A DNA stretch of 64,000 nt from Georgenia ruanii (GCF_009193175.1 NZ_VUKE01000019.1:1-64000); one strand, 5' to 3'; positions 18,573 through 26,905 are shown, counted from the stretch's first letter. Translations and numbers: made by a program. Notes: generated from the letters alone by a model not told the origin.

Positions 18573-18602
18573 TGGGCCCAGGCTTCCCGGTGTGACGGGC
18601 CC
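18560..18602 (+). repeat. imperfect duplication spanning the modBC stop codon
   Basis: CTTCCCGGCGTGATGGGCCC at 18560-18579 recurs with two changes at 18583-18602. The first copy contains the TGA stop of modBC (18570-18572), the second another TGA. Confidence 0.7.
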
Positions 18603-18676
18603 CGGCGCGGATCGCGGCCGCCCACGTTGCACCGGCCAGCACCGCCGAGCGCGCCCGCCTGGCCCCTCGACCCCGC

Positions 18677-19024
18677 TCAGCCGCCAGTGAGGTAGTCGCG
18701 CAGCACGACGGCCTGGTTGTGCTCGGTGTCCTTGGCCCCGTACAGCAGGGTCACCGTGCCGTGCTCGCGCTCGAGCTCGCGAAGCTGGTCCACCGCGGGG
18801 TTGGCGTCCAGCTCGGCCCGGTACCGGCGGGTGAACTCCGGGAAGAGGTCGGGGTCGTGGTGGAACACCTTGCGCAGGTCGGTCGACGGCGCGACCTCCT
18901 TGAGCCACAGGTCCACGTGCGCGTCGGCCTTGGCCAGGCCGCGGGGCCAGAGCCGGTCGACGAGCACGCGGGCGCCGCCGTCGTCGGCCGGCGGGTCGTA
19001 GACGCGAGCGACGGTGAAGGTCAT
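18677..19024 (-). CDS. DUF488 family protein
   Basis: A 115-residue protein of the DUF488 family (YeaO-like). The conserved features are RVYDPPADDGGARVLVDRLWPRGLAK near the N-terminus, a DLWLKEVAPST loop, FHHDPDLFPEFTRRYRAEL, and the C-terminal TLLYGAKDTEHNQAVVLRDYL that defines the family. Structures of relatives suggest a small-molecule or metal-binding role, but no reaction is established. It converges on modBC and is followed by no close partner, so it appears to be a single-gene unit. Confidence 0.88.
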   Translation of the reverse strand: MTFTVARVYDPPADDGGARVLVDRLWPRGLAKADAHVDLWLKEVAPSTDLRKVFHHDPDLFPEFTRRYRAELDANPAVDQLRELEREHGTVTLLYGAKDTEHNQAVVLRDYLTGG

Positions 19025-19082
19025 GGGGCCATGGTGGCCCGTGCCGGTGTGTCCCGAAAGGGTGTCAGGCGGGCCGCGGGGC

Positions 19083-19160
19083 GTGGCAGCGCCGCACGCA
19101 CAGCGCGGCCGCGCCGGAGACGTGGCAGCGCCGCACACACAAGGCGGCCGCGCCGGAGAC
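19083..19160. repeat. 39-bp tandem direct repeat
   Basis: Two 39-bp units (19083-19121 and 19122-19160), about 90% identical, both start GTGGCAGCGCCGCAC and end GCGCCGGAGAC. They lie just downstream of the stop of the leftward GAF-LuxR gene (stop at 19168). Confidence 0.85.
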
Positions 19161-19167
19161 GCGGGCC

Positions 19168-20250
19168 TCAGCCCAGCCGTGGGGCGTACTGGTCGAAGAA
19201 CACCTTCGCGACCAGCTCGCGGCGGCTGGAGACGCCGGCCTTCTCGAACACCGACTTGAGGTGGTCCTGCACGGTGTAGCCGGACAGGTGCAGCGCGGCC
19301 GCGATCTCGCTGGTGCTGGCCCCGCGCAGGACCGCGGCCACCACGTCCCGCTCGCGGGGGCTCAGCCCGAGCGCGGCGACGACGAGCGGCACCACCTCCG
19401 TGGGGCCGGCCTCCTCGATGGTGACCACGACCTGCGGCGCCCCACCGCCGTGGTGCCGCAGCGGCGCCGCGTGCACGGCGAGCCAGCGGCCGGTGCCGGC
19501 GCGCACCCGCGCCCGGGGCTCCACCGCGCACCGACCGGCCGCGAAGCCCCGGGCGGCGGCGATGATGGCGCCCAGCACCACGGGGAGCGCGCCGCCCAGC
19601 GTGCCCCCGAGGTCGGCGACCAGCCGCTCCGCGGCCGCGGTGGACTGCACGACCCGGCCCGCGTCGTCGACCACGAGCACGCCCGGTCCTCCAGCCTCGG
19701 GACGCGCGAGCTCGGCCCGGGCCCGGGCGGTCACCGCGGCGGTGCGAGCGCCGACGGCGAGCAGGGGCGCGACCGCGGCCACGACGTCGGCCTCCGCCCG
19801 GGTGAACGCGGCCGGCCCGCTCTCCCGGTACAGCGCCAGCGTCGCCCAGGCGACGCCGGCGACGACGAGCGCCGCGCGCAGCTCGTGCTCGACGCCATAG
19901 ACCTCGAACAGCTCGCGGTAGCGCGAGCTGCGCCGGGGGTCCCCGCCCGTCTCCTCGCCGAGCACCCCCACCGGCCGGGGGCGCCGGGCGAGGTCGGCGA
20001 AGAGGTTGACGTCGTCGAGGACGTACTCGTGCAGCAGGAAGTCCTCGTCGTAGGCGCTGGTGAGGTGGCGCTTGACGGATCCGGTCAGCAGCCCGGTGGC
20101 GGGGTCGAGGGTGCCGTGGCAGGCGGACTCGAACGGCACCGTCCGGGCCAGCACGTCGAGCGCCGCCTCGACGTAGGCCGCCGGCCCCAGCCCCGCGCGG
20201 ACCACCGACTCGAGCCGGCGGCGCACCGGCTCGACACGGATGCTCACCAT
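19168..20250 (-). CDS. LuxR-family transcriptional regulator with GAF-like sensor domain
   Basis: A 360-residue regulator. The first 170 residues resemble a GAF domain (VLARTVPFESACHGTLDPATG, then VEHELRAALVVAGVAWATLALYRE). Residues 170-285 look like a PAS-type region (GVLVVDDAGRVVQSTAAAERLV). The C-terminal helix-turn-helix is LSPRERDVVAAVLRGASTSEIAAALHLSGYTVQDHLKSVFEKAGV, a typical LuxR/GerE domain. It lacks a receiver aspartate arrangement, so it is a one-component sensor. The ligand is unknown and no obvious target gene is linked; ribonuclease Z is divergent, with 117 bp between. The ATG at 20250 fits the domain boundary. Confidence 0.85.
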   Translation of the reverse strand: MVSIRVEPVRRRLESVVRAGLGPAAYVEAALDVLARTVPFESACHGTLDPATGLLTGSVKRHLTSAYDEDFLLHEYVLDDVNLFADLARRPRPVGVLGEETGGDPRRSSRYRELFEVYGVEHELRAALVVAGVAWATLALYRESGPAAFTRAEADVVAAVAPLLAVGARTAAVTARARAELARPEAGGPGVLVVDDAGRVVQSTAAAERLVADLGGTLGGALPVVLGAIIAAARGFAAGRCAVEPRARVRAGTGRWLAVHAAPLRHHGGGAPQVVVTIEEAGPTEVVPLVVAALGLSPRERDVVAAVLRGASTSEIAAALHLSGYTVQDHLKSVFEKAGVSSRRELVAKVFFDQYAPRLG

Positions 20251-20367
20251 GGGCACATCGTGGCCGGGATCCGGGCTTTCGGGGGCCGTTTGCGCCCGGA
20301 GGTCCCGGCACGCCGCGGCGGGCCGCGCCCGGGTGACATCCCCGGGACCGGCTGAGAGGGTCGGCGG

Positions 20368-21270
20368 GTGCGTGAGCTGATCGTGCTGGGCACCGCCTCC
20401 CAGGTGCCCACCCGGACCCGGAACCACAACGGCTACCTGCTGCGCTGGGACGGCGAGGGCCTGCTCTTCGACCCCGGCGAGGGCACCCAGCGGCAGATGA
20501 TCCACGCCGGCGTGGCGGCGTCGTCGATCACCCGCATCTGCCTCACGCACGTCCACGGCGACCACTGCTTCGGCCTGCCCGGGGTGCTGGCCCGCATGGC
20601 GGTCGACGGCGTGGCCCACCCCGTACACCTGCACTTCCCCGCCTCGGGCGAGGAGGTGGTCCGCGCGCTGGTGGGGCTCGCCGGGCCCGGGATCGACCTG
20701 CGCCTCGTCCCGCACGGCGCGCCCGGGGAGGTCGCCGACGGGCTGGCGGTGGTGCCGCTGCACCACCGGGTGGAGACCTACGGATACCGGCTCACCGAGC
20801 CCGACGGCCGCACGCTGGTGCCCGAGCGCCTCGCGGCCGCCGGCCTCTCCGGGCCGGCCGTGGGCCGGCTGCAGCGCGAGGGCCGGGTGGGGGCGGTGCG
20901 GCTGGAGGACGTCAGCGTGCCGCGGCCCGGGCAGCGCTTCGCCCTCGTCATGGACACCGCGCCGTGCCCCGGCGCCGAGGAGCTCGCCGAGGGCACGGAC
21001 CTGCTCGTCACCGAGTGCACCTTCGCCGACGAGGACGCCGACCTGGCCGCGGCGTACCGGCACCTCACCGCCGGGCAGGCCGGGGCCCTCGCCGGCCGCG
21101 GGGCGGCGCGCACCCTCGTGCTCACCCACTTCTCCGCGCGCTACCCCGACACCACCGGGCTGGCGGCGCAGGCACGGGCGCGGGCGGGCCGGGCCACGGT
21201 GCTGGCCGCCGCCGACCTCGACCGCGTCGCCCTGCCCCGCCGCCGCGCCGTCGGCGCGGGACGTGGGTGA
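20368..21270 (+). CDS. rnz: ribonuclease Z (tRNA 3'-processing endonuclease)
   Basis: A 300-residue metallo-beta-lactamase-fold nuclease that removes 3' trailers from tRNA precursors. The zinc motif is THVHGDH (His61, His63, Asp65, His66), with the later ligands in MDTAPCPGAEEL (Asp) and LTHFSARY (His). The N-terminal LGTASQVPTRTRNHNGYLLRWDGEGLLFDPGEGTQ is typical of short-form (ZS) bacterial RNase Z. None of the three tRNA genes in this window encodes CCA, in keeping with a trimming route before CCA addition. It starts with GTG and is a single-gene unit. Confidence 0.92.
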   Translation: MRELIVLGTASQVPTRTRNHNGYLLRWDGEGLLFDPGEGTQRQMIHAGVAASSITRICLTHVHGDHCFGLPGVLARMAVDGVAHPVHLHFPASGEEVVRALVGLAGPGIDLRLVPHGAPGEVADGLAVVPLHHRVETYGYRLTEPDGRTLVPERLAAAGLSGPAVGRLQREGRVGAVRLEDVSVPRPGQRFALVMDTAPCPGAEELAEGTDLLVTECTFADEDADLAAAYRHLTAGQAGALAGRGAARTLVLTHFSARYPDTTGLAAQARARAGRATVLAAADLDRVALPRRRAVGAGRG

Positions 21271-21409
21271 TCCGCGCCGACGGGTTCGGGCGCCCCGGAC
21301 GCCATGCGCGCCCCATCCGCGCGCAGGAGCGCGATGATGTGAGCAGCGCGCGGGACGGTCCGCCGCGGGCCGCCGCCGCACCCCCACCCTCAGGGAGACG
21401 GAGGTTGCG

Positions 21410-22525
21410 ATGCAGTTCACCTTCGAGACCTCGCCGGCGCGGGTGGTCTTCGGCCGCGGCGGGCTGCGCGCCGCGCTGCCGGCCGAGGTGGAGCGCCTGG
21501 GGGCCCAGCGGCTCATCGTCGTCGCCGACCCCTCCCACGAGATGCTCGCCCGGGAGGCCACCGCCCCGTTCGCCGAGGCGACGGTCGCCTGGTTCACCGG
21601 GGTCGAGCAGCACGTGCCCATCACCGTCGCCGAGCGCGCCGTCGCGCTCGCCCGGCAGCGCCGGGCCGACGCGGTGCTGAGCATCGGCGGCGGGTCGACC
21701 ACCGGCACGGCCAAGATCATCGCCCGCGAGACCGGCCTGCCGATCCTCGCCGTGCCCACGACCTACGCGGGCACCGAGATGACGCCGGTGTGGGGCCTGA
21801 CCCGCGGCGGGCGCCGGGAGACGGGCACCGACCCCGCCGTCCTGCCCCGCACGGTCGTCCTCGACCCGGACCTGACCGACCGGATGCCGCGGCGCCTGGC
21901 CGTCGCCTCGGCCCTGCACGCGATGGCGCACGTCATCGAGGCGCACTGGGCGCCGGGGGCCAACCCGGTCAGCTCGGCCCTGGCCGACGAGGCCATCCGG
22001 GCCCTGGCGACCGGGCTGCGCTCGCTCACCCGCGAGAGCCTGCGCGAGGCCGGCTCCCCCGAGGCGGCCCTGCGCGACCCGGTGGCGGCATGGGTGGGCA
22101 CGCCCATCGCCGCCGGGGAGCAGCTGCTCTACGGCGCGTTCCTCGCCGGCGGCACCTACGCCATCACCGGCACCGGGCTGCACCACACGATCTGCCACGT
22201 CCTCGGCGGCACCTTCCGCCTGCCCGACGCGGCGACCCACGCCGTCGTCCTGCCCAACGTGCTCGCGCTCAACGTCCCGGCGGTCCCCCTGGCCGCCGAC
22301 CGCATCGCGCACGCCCTCGGCGCCGACGACGCCGTCGCCGGCATCCGGGCGCTGCTCGCCGAGGTCGGGGCCCCGCGCACCCTGGTCCAGCTGGGGCTGC
22401 GGGCCGACCAGCTCGAGGAGGCCATCGACCGGGTCAACGCCGTCCTGCCGATCGCGAACCCCCGGCCGGTGGGGCACGCCGAGGTGCGGGCGGTGCTCAC
22501 GGCATCGTTCGGCGAGGCGGCGTGA
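21410..22525 (+). CDS. maleylacetate reductase (iron-type alcohol dehydrogenase family)
   Basis: A 371-residue group-III iron-family dehydrogenase. The N-terminal QFTFETSPARVVFGRG and the nucleotide region LSIGGGSTTGTAKIIARETGLPILAVPTTYAGTEMTPVWGLT match maleylacetate reductases closely. Their catalytic region normally keeps His residues without full metal binding (here HAMAHVIEAHWAPGANP and GLHHTICHVLGG). The enzyme reduces maleylacetate to 3-oxoadipate with NAD(P)H at the end of hydroxyquinol or chlorocatechol pathways. The usual partner, hydroxyquinol 1,2-dioxygenase, is absent from its immediate neighbours, so pathway membership is unproven. A strong AGGGAGACGGAGG ribosome-binding region fixes the start. 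Confidence 0.85.
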   Translation: MQFTFETSPARVVFGRGGLRAALPAEVERLGAQRLIVVADPSHEMLAREATAPFAEATVAWFTGVEQHVPITVAERAVALARQRRADAVLSIGGGSTTGTAKIIARETGLPILAVPTTYAGTEMTPVWGLTRGGRRETGTDPAVLPRTVVLDPDLTDRMPRRLAVASALHAMAHVIEAHWAPGANPVSSALADEAIRALATGLRSLTRESLREAGSPEAALRDPVAAWVGTPIAAGEQLLYGAFLAGGTYAITGTGLHHTICHVLGGTFRLPDAATHAVVLPNVLALNVPAVPLAADRIAHALGADDAVAGIRALLAEVGAPRTLVQLGLRADQLEEAIDRVNAVLPIANPRPVGHAEVRAVLTASFGEAA

Positions 22526-22544
22526 GCCCAGCCGACGCCGAGAG

Positions 22545-23471
22545 TCAGCGCCGCTGGAGCCGGGCGAGCTTCTTGCGCGCGGCCGCGAGCGCGGCCGCCG
22601 CCTCGTCCCGGCCTGCCTCGGCGGCGTCGCGCTGGTCGTCGGCCTCGGCGAGGTCGTCCTCGACGCCGTGCAGGCGGGTCTCGCGCTCGTCGATCTGACG
22701 GCGCAGCTCCTCGATCTCCGCGCGCAGCTGCAGCCCGCGGGCCTCGACCTTCTGCACCTTCTCCGCCGCCCGGCGCAGCGCCCGCTCGGCGCTCTCCGCG
22801 ACGAACTCGGCGGCGTCGACCGCCTCCTGGGCCTCCTCGACGGCGCGGGTGGTGTCCGGGACGACGTGCAGGTGGCCGCCGTCCTCTGGCTCCTCGGCCG
22901 CCTCCTCCCGCGGCGTGAGCTCGACCGCGCCGGGGACCGCGACCGCGCCGTCGAGGTCGACCCCGCCCAGCCCGCCGGGCTCGAGGGCGCGGACGAGCAG
23001 GCCGGTGCGCAGGGCGGCGGCGGCGCCGGCGTCCGTCATCGCCGCGTGGAGGGTGTTCTCGGCCTGCTCGGCGACGGCGGCGCTGACCGTGGTGCCGAGC
23101 TCGGCGGCCCGCGTGCGTGCCTGGCGCACCAGCGCGGAGGTCAGGCGCCGTCGCTGGCCGGTCAGCGCGCGCAGCCGGGCGGCGTCGAGGTCCTGCTGGG
23201 CCTGGCGCAGCGCCGCGCCGACCTCGAGCGCCTGGCCGATCTCGGTGCCCATGCGCCGGAGCATCATGTTGACCAGCCACGCGGCCGTGGAGGGCTTGGG
23301 CAGGGCCCTGACCGCCTCCGCCAGGTCGGGGTCGCCGTCGGCCCTGGCCTGCTTGGCCCGGTCGTTGCGGGCCCGGGTGAACTGCCCCGGCTCGAGGCCG
23401 TACAGCTCCTCGGCCGCGGCGGCCAGCTCGGCCGGGGCCTCGGCGGTCTCGTGGGCGGTCATGTCGCACAT
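22545..23471 (-). CDS. coiled-coil protein of unknown function
   Basis: A protein of 305-308 residues (ATG at 23471 or 23462) that I do not recognise. The N-terminal 170 residues are helical and contain KPSTAAWLVNMMLRRMGTEIGQ, RLRALTGQRRRLTSALVRQAR and a segment near LGTTVSAAVAEQAENTLHAAM. After a short acidic hinge (EEAAEEPEDGG) the last 110 residues form a strongly predicted coiled coil rich in Ala, Glu and Arg (AAEKVQKVEARGLQLRAEIEELRRQ). Similar actinobacterial proteins are annotated as hypothetical. It is cytosolic by composition and converges on the maleylacetate reductase gene with 19 bp between. A role in nucleoid or envelope organisation would be guesswork. Confidence 0.75.
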   Translation of the reverse strand: MCDMTAHETAEAPAELAAAAEELYGLEPGQFTRARNDRAKQARADGDPDLAEAVRALPKPSTAAWLVNMMLRRMGTEIGQALEVGAALRQAQQDLDAARLRALTGQRRRLTSALVRQARTRAAELGTTVSAAVAEQAENTLHAAMTDAGAAAALRTGLLVRALEPGGLGGVDLDGAVAVPGAVELTPREEAAEEPEDGGHLHVVPDTTRAVEEAQEAVDAAEFVAESAERALRRAAEKVQKVEARGLQLRAEIEELRRQIDERETRLHGVEDDLAEADDQRDAAEAGRDEAAAALAAARKKLARLQRR

Positions 23472-23544
23472 CGCACCACCGGCCGCCCACGGGCGCGACC
23501 GGCCCGCATGGGCGGCCGACCGGCGCCCGGCCCCCTTGGGGACG

Positions 23545-23802
23545 TCAGCGGCGGGTGACGGCGTTGGCCCACAGCCAGGCGTAGCCCTCGCGGCCGTGGG
23601 TGTCGGTGTAGCGCACCCGCACCGCGCACGGCGTCCAGGCCACCGCCACGCCGTCGACCGTCTCGTGGCCGCGGCGGGTGTGGATCCAGGCACTGACCGG
23701 GAGGGGCTCGTCCGGCCGGGTCACCGGTCCGCCGTGCTGCGCGGGCCCCAGGCTGTGCGCCTGCTCGCTGAGCGGGACGGGTTCGACAGCCATGGCAGTC
23801 AT
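23545..23802 (-). CDS. small uncharacterised protein under a LexA (SOS) box
   Basis: An 85-residue protein with a disordered N-terminal 35 residues (Pro, Gly and Ser-rich) and a compact C-terminal half, VSAWIHTRRGHETVDGVAV followed by AWTPCAVRVRYTDTHGREGY and AWLWANAVTRR. The second half looks like a small beta-barrel with several conserved-looking Trp and Tyr residues. I do not recognise a named family. A perfect actinobacterial LexA operator ends 13 bp upstream of its start, so it should be induced by DNA damage. It may be co-transcribed with the coiled-coil gene 73 bp downstream. Confidence 0.7.
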   Translation of the reverse strand: MTAMAVEPVPLSEQAHSLGPAQHGGPVTRPDEPLPVSAWIHTRRGHETVDGVAVAWTPCAVRVRYTDTHGREGYAWLWANAVTRR

Positions 23803-23814
23803 CGTACGCCCTGT

Positions 23815-23830
23815 TCGAACGGGAGTTCGA
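23815..23830. promoter_or_regulatory. LexA/SOS box
   Basis: TCGAAC-GGGA-GTTCGA is a perfect 6-4-6 match to the actinobacterial LexA operator (CGAAC-N4-GTTCG core). It lies 13-28 bp upstream of the leftward 85-residue gene and between that gene and the DUF2231 gene, whose 3' end faces it. Only the small gene can therefore be its target. Confidence 0.85.
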
Positions 23831-23858
23831 TTCGTGAGCGGCGCCGGCGCCAGCGGGG

Positions 23859-24416
23859 TCAGTCGGCCTCGTGCTCGGCGTGCTGCGGCGTCAGCTGGGC
23901 GACACCACCCCAGGCCGCCCGGGCACCGGACTCCCCCACCCGGAAGCACTGCACGCCGGCCACGAGCGCGACGACGACGGCGAGCGCGGCGACGACCGTC
24001 GTCAGCGCGCTCCCGCTGCGACGGGCCTGCGCGCCCGGGCCGGCGCCGACCGGCGTGCCCGGCCGCGCCGTGACCCGGTCCCCCGGGAGCAGCGCGACCC
24101 GCCCGTGGCGCCGCTCGACCAGCACGAGCACCCACAGGATCACCGCGAGCACGAGACCGATGTACAGCAGCTGCTCGCCCAGCCTGGCGTGCACCCCGGG
24201 GCTGCCGACCCGTCGCTCGAACGCCTCGCCGGACTGCGTCGCCAGGGGGAGGAAGAACGCCGCGACGGTCCCGACCACCGCGACCGCGGGAGCGTAGCGC
24301 CGCCAGCGCGGCACGAGGACGACGGCGAGCGTGCCCAGCACCGTGAGCGGCACGAGCACCACGACCGCGTGCACGACGAGGGGATGCATGGGGAGCCCGT
24401 TGATGAGGTCGAACAT
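23859..24416 (-). CDS. DUF2231 membrane protein
   Basis: A 185-residue inner-membrane protein of the DUF2231 family. The N-terminal FDLINGLPMHPLVVHAVVVLVPLTVLG is the family signature (MHPLVVH with its two histidines), followed by three more hydrophobic helices (about 45-60, 85-105 and 140-160) and a short charged C-terminus. A basic and Gly/Pro-rich loop separates helices three and four. The histidines could bind a metal or heme, but no function is established. It lies upstream of the SOS-boxed gene in the same direction, with a 56-bp gap holding the LexA box, so it is probably a separate unit. Confidence 0.87.
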   Translation of the reverse strand: MFDLINGLPMHPLVVHAVVVLVPLTVLGTLAVVLVPRWRRYAPAVAVVGTVAAFFLPLATQSGEAFERRVGSPGVHARLGEQLLYIGLVLAVILWVLVLVERRHGRVALLPGDRVTARPGTPVGAGPGAQARRSGSALTTVVAALAVVVALVAGVQCFRVGESGARAAWGGVAQLTPQHAEHEAD

Positions 24417-24655
24417 GGCGCGTCCTTACGGCTCGAGGGCAGGGGCATGGCGACACTCCCCGCAGCCGCGCCCGACGGTTCCGACGTCACGGGGTCACCA
24501 CGTCATACGGTGCTCACTCTTCCTGAGATCTCGCCGGGACCGCGCCGAAGATCTCATGAATGTATGCCGGGCACCTCGGCTTCTCGTGAGGCGAGCCCGG
24601 CCGTGACGGGCGGGGGCCGGCGGGGCGGCGGCCGCCTGACGAACGGCGCCGCCCA
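24417..24655. other. intergenic region with short inverted repeats
   Basis: No gene was seen. GAGATC (near 24525) and GATCTC (near 24550) form a short inverted repeat around a GC-rich loop, and GCCGGGC/GCCCGGC arms near 24573 and 24595 could form a hairpin at the end of the leftward alcohol dehydrogenase operon, acting as its terminator. Confidence 0.35.
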
Positions 24656-25663
24656 TCATCTCGCTCTCTCTGAACCAGCACCGGAACGACCGGCGAGGCC
24701 GGTCAGGACGACGGCGCCTCTCTTGCGCCCCGTGTCGACGTAGCCGTGCGCCTCGACGACCTCGGTGAGGTCGAAGGTGCGGTCGATCACCGCCTGGAGG
24801 TGCCCCGACTCGGCCAGCCGCACCAGGTGGGCCAGGTCCTCGGCCCGGTACGCGCCCACGCTCGCGGTGACGAGCTTGCCGCTTCGCCGGCTGCGCCACG
24901 GCGCGAGCAGCACCCCGCGGAGGTCGGCGACCACCAGCAGCAGCGCCCCGCCAGGGTTGAGCGAAGCCTCGACCCGCTCGAAGGGGGCGTTGCCGACGCA
25001 GTCCACGATGACGTCGTACGTCCTGCCGTCGGCGGCGAAGTCGCCCTCGGTGTAGTCGATCACCCGGTCGGCGCCCAGCGAGGTCACCAGTTCCGCGTTC
25101 GCGGCGCTGCACACGGCGGTGACGTGGGCGCCCGCCTGCTTCGCCAGCTGCACGGCGGCCGTCCCCACCGCGCCGGACGCCCCGTTGACGAGGACCGTGG
25201 TGCCCGGCCCGAGAACGACGTGGTCGAGGAAGCCCCGGGCGGTGATCCCGCCGAAGACGAGGGTCACGGCCTCCTCGAAGGTCATGGTGCGGGGCTTGGC
25301 GGTGATGGCGCCGTCCTGCGGCACGCGGGCGTACTCGGCGTGCCCGCCGAACCGGCCGCCGAGCATCGCGACGACCTCGTCCCCGGGCCGGAACCGGGTG
25401 ACGTCCGCGCCGACCGCCGCCACGACGCCGGCGACGTCCATGCCCAGGACTCGGCGGCGGGGACGGAACGCGCCGATGCCGAGGGCGGCCAGCAGCCACA
25501 GCCCGCGGGGGACGATGCGGCTGCGGGCGCGGTGGTCGGCGGCACTGACCGTGCTCGCGTGGACCCGGACGAGGACGTCGCCGCGGCCCAGGGAGGGCGT
25601 GGGCACCTCCTCGACCTGCACGACCTGGGGTGGGCCGAACCGTCGGTACACCGCGGCCCTCAT
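24656..25663 (-). CDS. zinc-free NAD(P)-dependent alcohol dehydrogenase/quinone oxidoreductase
   Basis: A 335-residue MDR-superfamily enzyme. The GroES-like N-terminal domain (about 1-130) is followed by a Rossmann domain with VLVNGASGAVGTAAVQLAKQAGAHVTAV (about 150-177), the AxxGxxG-type loop that binds NADPH. The Cys/His ligands of zinc alcohol dehydrogenases are not apparent, so it is closest to the quinone reductase/RTN4IP1-like branch. The substrate is unknown. Its ATG overlaps the DUF4386 stop (ATGA), making it the last gene of a three-gene operon that begins with an 88-residue small protein. A MalT-like regulator lies directly upstream. Confidence 0.85.
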   Translation of the reverse strand: MRAAVYRRFGPPQVVQVEEVPTPSLGRGDVLVRVHASTVSAADHRARSRIVPRGLWLLAALGIGAFRPRRRVLGMDVAGVVAAVGADVTRFRPGDEVVAMLGGRFGGHAEYARVPQDGAITAKPRTMTFEEAVTLVFGGITARGFLDHVVLGPGTTVLVNGASGAVGTAAVQLAKQAGAHVTAVCSAANAELVTSLGADRVIDYTEGDFAADGRTYDVIVDCVGNAPFERVEASLNPGGALLLVVADLRGVLLAPWRSRRSGKLVTASVGAYRAEDLAHLVRLAESGHLQAVIDRTFDLTEVVEAHGYVDTGRKRGAVVLTGLAGRSGAGSERAR

Positions 25664-26385
25664 CGGGAGCTGCCCGTAGAGAAGGTGGCCGTGATGGGTG
25701 CGGGCTTGAAGCCCCTGACGATCAGGTACACGCCGAGCGAGAACTCCCAGGTCGCGATGGGTATCACCGCGATGCCCGCGAAGGCGGACATCGGCCCCCA
25801 CAGACCCAGCACCGTGCCCACGGTGGACGCGACCAGCAGGGGTGCTCCGATGAGCCCGAGCAGGGGCAGGATGCGCGGCACCAGGCCGGACCGGTACAGC
25901 AGGGTGCCTAGCAACAGGGCGTTCACGGCGGGCATGGTGCTCTGTCCGAGCCGGAACAGCCAGTCGTACTGGGCGACCAGCGCCTGCGCGGTGACAGACG
26001 CCTCCGCCCCGGCGCCCGCCTGCCGCAGCGTCACGATCGTCAAGAGGCTCGCGACGCCCGCAACGATGGTCCCGGCTTCGAGGACGCGAGCACCGACAAA
26101 GGCCAGTGCGACCCCTTCGTTCTGCCTCTTGACGACCGGGTACAGCGCGACGGCGGTGCCGATGCAGGCCAGGGCGACGATCAGCTCCAGGGCGCCGCCG
26201 AGGAACGCGGGGGTGTCCGGGCCCGGGCCGGTGATGTAGTCCGGGTCCTTGACCGGCCCATAGAGGACGAAGGAGGGGATCGAGACGAAGGTCAGCAGGT
26301 AGAGCGCGCCAGCGACGAGCGCGGTCCTCCTCAGGGAACTCATCGGGACGCGTTCGCGTGCGGAGATGCGGGCGGTGGTGGTCAT
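25660..26385 (-). CDS. DUF4386 membrane protein
   Basis: A 241-residue integral membrane protein of the DUF4386 family with six or seven hydrophobic helices. The signature N-terminal segment SLRRTALVAGALYLLTFVSIPSFVLYGPV and the loop around VVKRQNEGVALAFVGARVLEAGTIV (with the conserved Glu) are typical. Its role is unknown. AAGGAG seven bases before the ATG marks the start. It is the middle gene of the operon 88-aa protein, DUF4386, alcohol dehydrogenase. Confidence 0.87.
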   Translation of the reverse strand: MTTTARISARERVPMSSLRRTALVAGALYLLTFVSIPSFVLYGPVKDPDYITGPGPDTPAFLGGALELIVALACIGTAVALYPVVKRQNEGVALAFVGARVLEAGTIVAGVASLLTIVTLRQAGAGAEASVTAQALVAQYDWLFRLGQSTMPAVNALLLGTLLYRSGLVPRILPLLGLIGAPLLVASTVGTVLGLWGPMSAFAGIAVIPIATWEFSLGVYLIVRGFKPAPITATFSTGSSR

Positions 26386-26409
26386 GTCGGTCTCCTTGGT
26401 GGATGCGGG

Positions 26410-26676
26410 CTATCGGGGTTCGGCGGCAGGGACGTCTGGGGCCGGTTCGACCTGGGTCAGGGAGAGCAGCGGCAGGCCTACGTCCCGCACCCGCTGCAGC
26501 ACGCCGTACAGGGCCGCCTGGTCCATCAGCCGGCCACGGATGCTCGTGGTGCCGCCGCTGTCGCAGGTGAGACTCAGCCCGTCGAACCAGGCGGCCCACC
26601 GGGGGTCGAGGTGCCCCTGGACGCGGATCTCGTACCACCGGGGCTCGTCGTGGTGCCGAGCCGATGTTGGTGTCAT
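26410..26676 (-). CDS. small protein paired with LuxR/LAL regulators, unknown function
   Basis: An 88-residue protein containing WYEIRVQGHLDPRWAAWFDGL and GGTTSIRGRLMDQAALYGVL, then QRVRDVGLPLLSLTQVEP. This compact alpha/beta sequence recurs in actinobacteria as a hypothetical protein, often near MalT-like regulators; that is from general recollection, not a search. The alternating pattern resembles a small ferredoxin-like or ACT-like fold. AGGAG precedes the ATG. It is the first gene after the palindromic operator, and the regulator gene lies 229 bp upstream on the same strand. Confidence 0.75.
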   Translation of the reverse strand: MTPTSARHHDEPRWYEIRVQGHLDPRWAAWFDGLSLTCDSGGTTSIRGRLMDQAALYGVLQRVRDVGLPLLSLTQVEPAPDVPAAEPR

Positions 26677-26746
26677 GACGCAGCTCCTGCCTTCCCGGGT
26701 CGATCGCGGCCGACGGTGTTCGGCTTGACGGGAAGGTAGGAGCGGA

Positions 26747-26789
26747 TGTGGTGAGCAGGGATCACCACATGTGGTGATCCCTGTGGTGA
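26747..26789. promoter_or_regulatory. operator: 28-bp perfect palindrome with repeated TGTGGTGA boxes
   Basis: CAGGGATCACCACA and its exact complement abut at 26756-26783 to form a gap-free 28-bp palindrome. The octamer TGTGGTGA occurs at 26747, 26770 and 26782 and inverted at 26762. It lies about 70-110 bp upstream of the leftward 88-residue gene, in the promoter region of the three-gene operon. It is the likely binding site of the LuxR/LAL regulator encoded just upstream. It could also fold as a hairpin at the end of that regulator's transcript, but has no T tract. Confidence 0.65.
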
Positions 26790-26905
26790 ACGGCTTGTGG
26801 CAGGTCGTCAGCGCCACGCCCACGAACGTCGCGCCTGGTCCTCGGTGAGGAGGACTGGAAGCCCCCGGCCCCGGGTCCGGACGGGGCCCGTTGGCCTGAG
26901 ATGCC

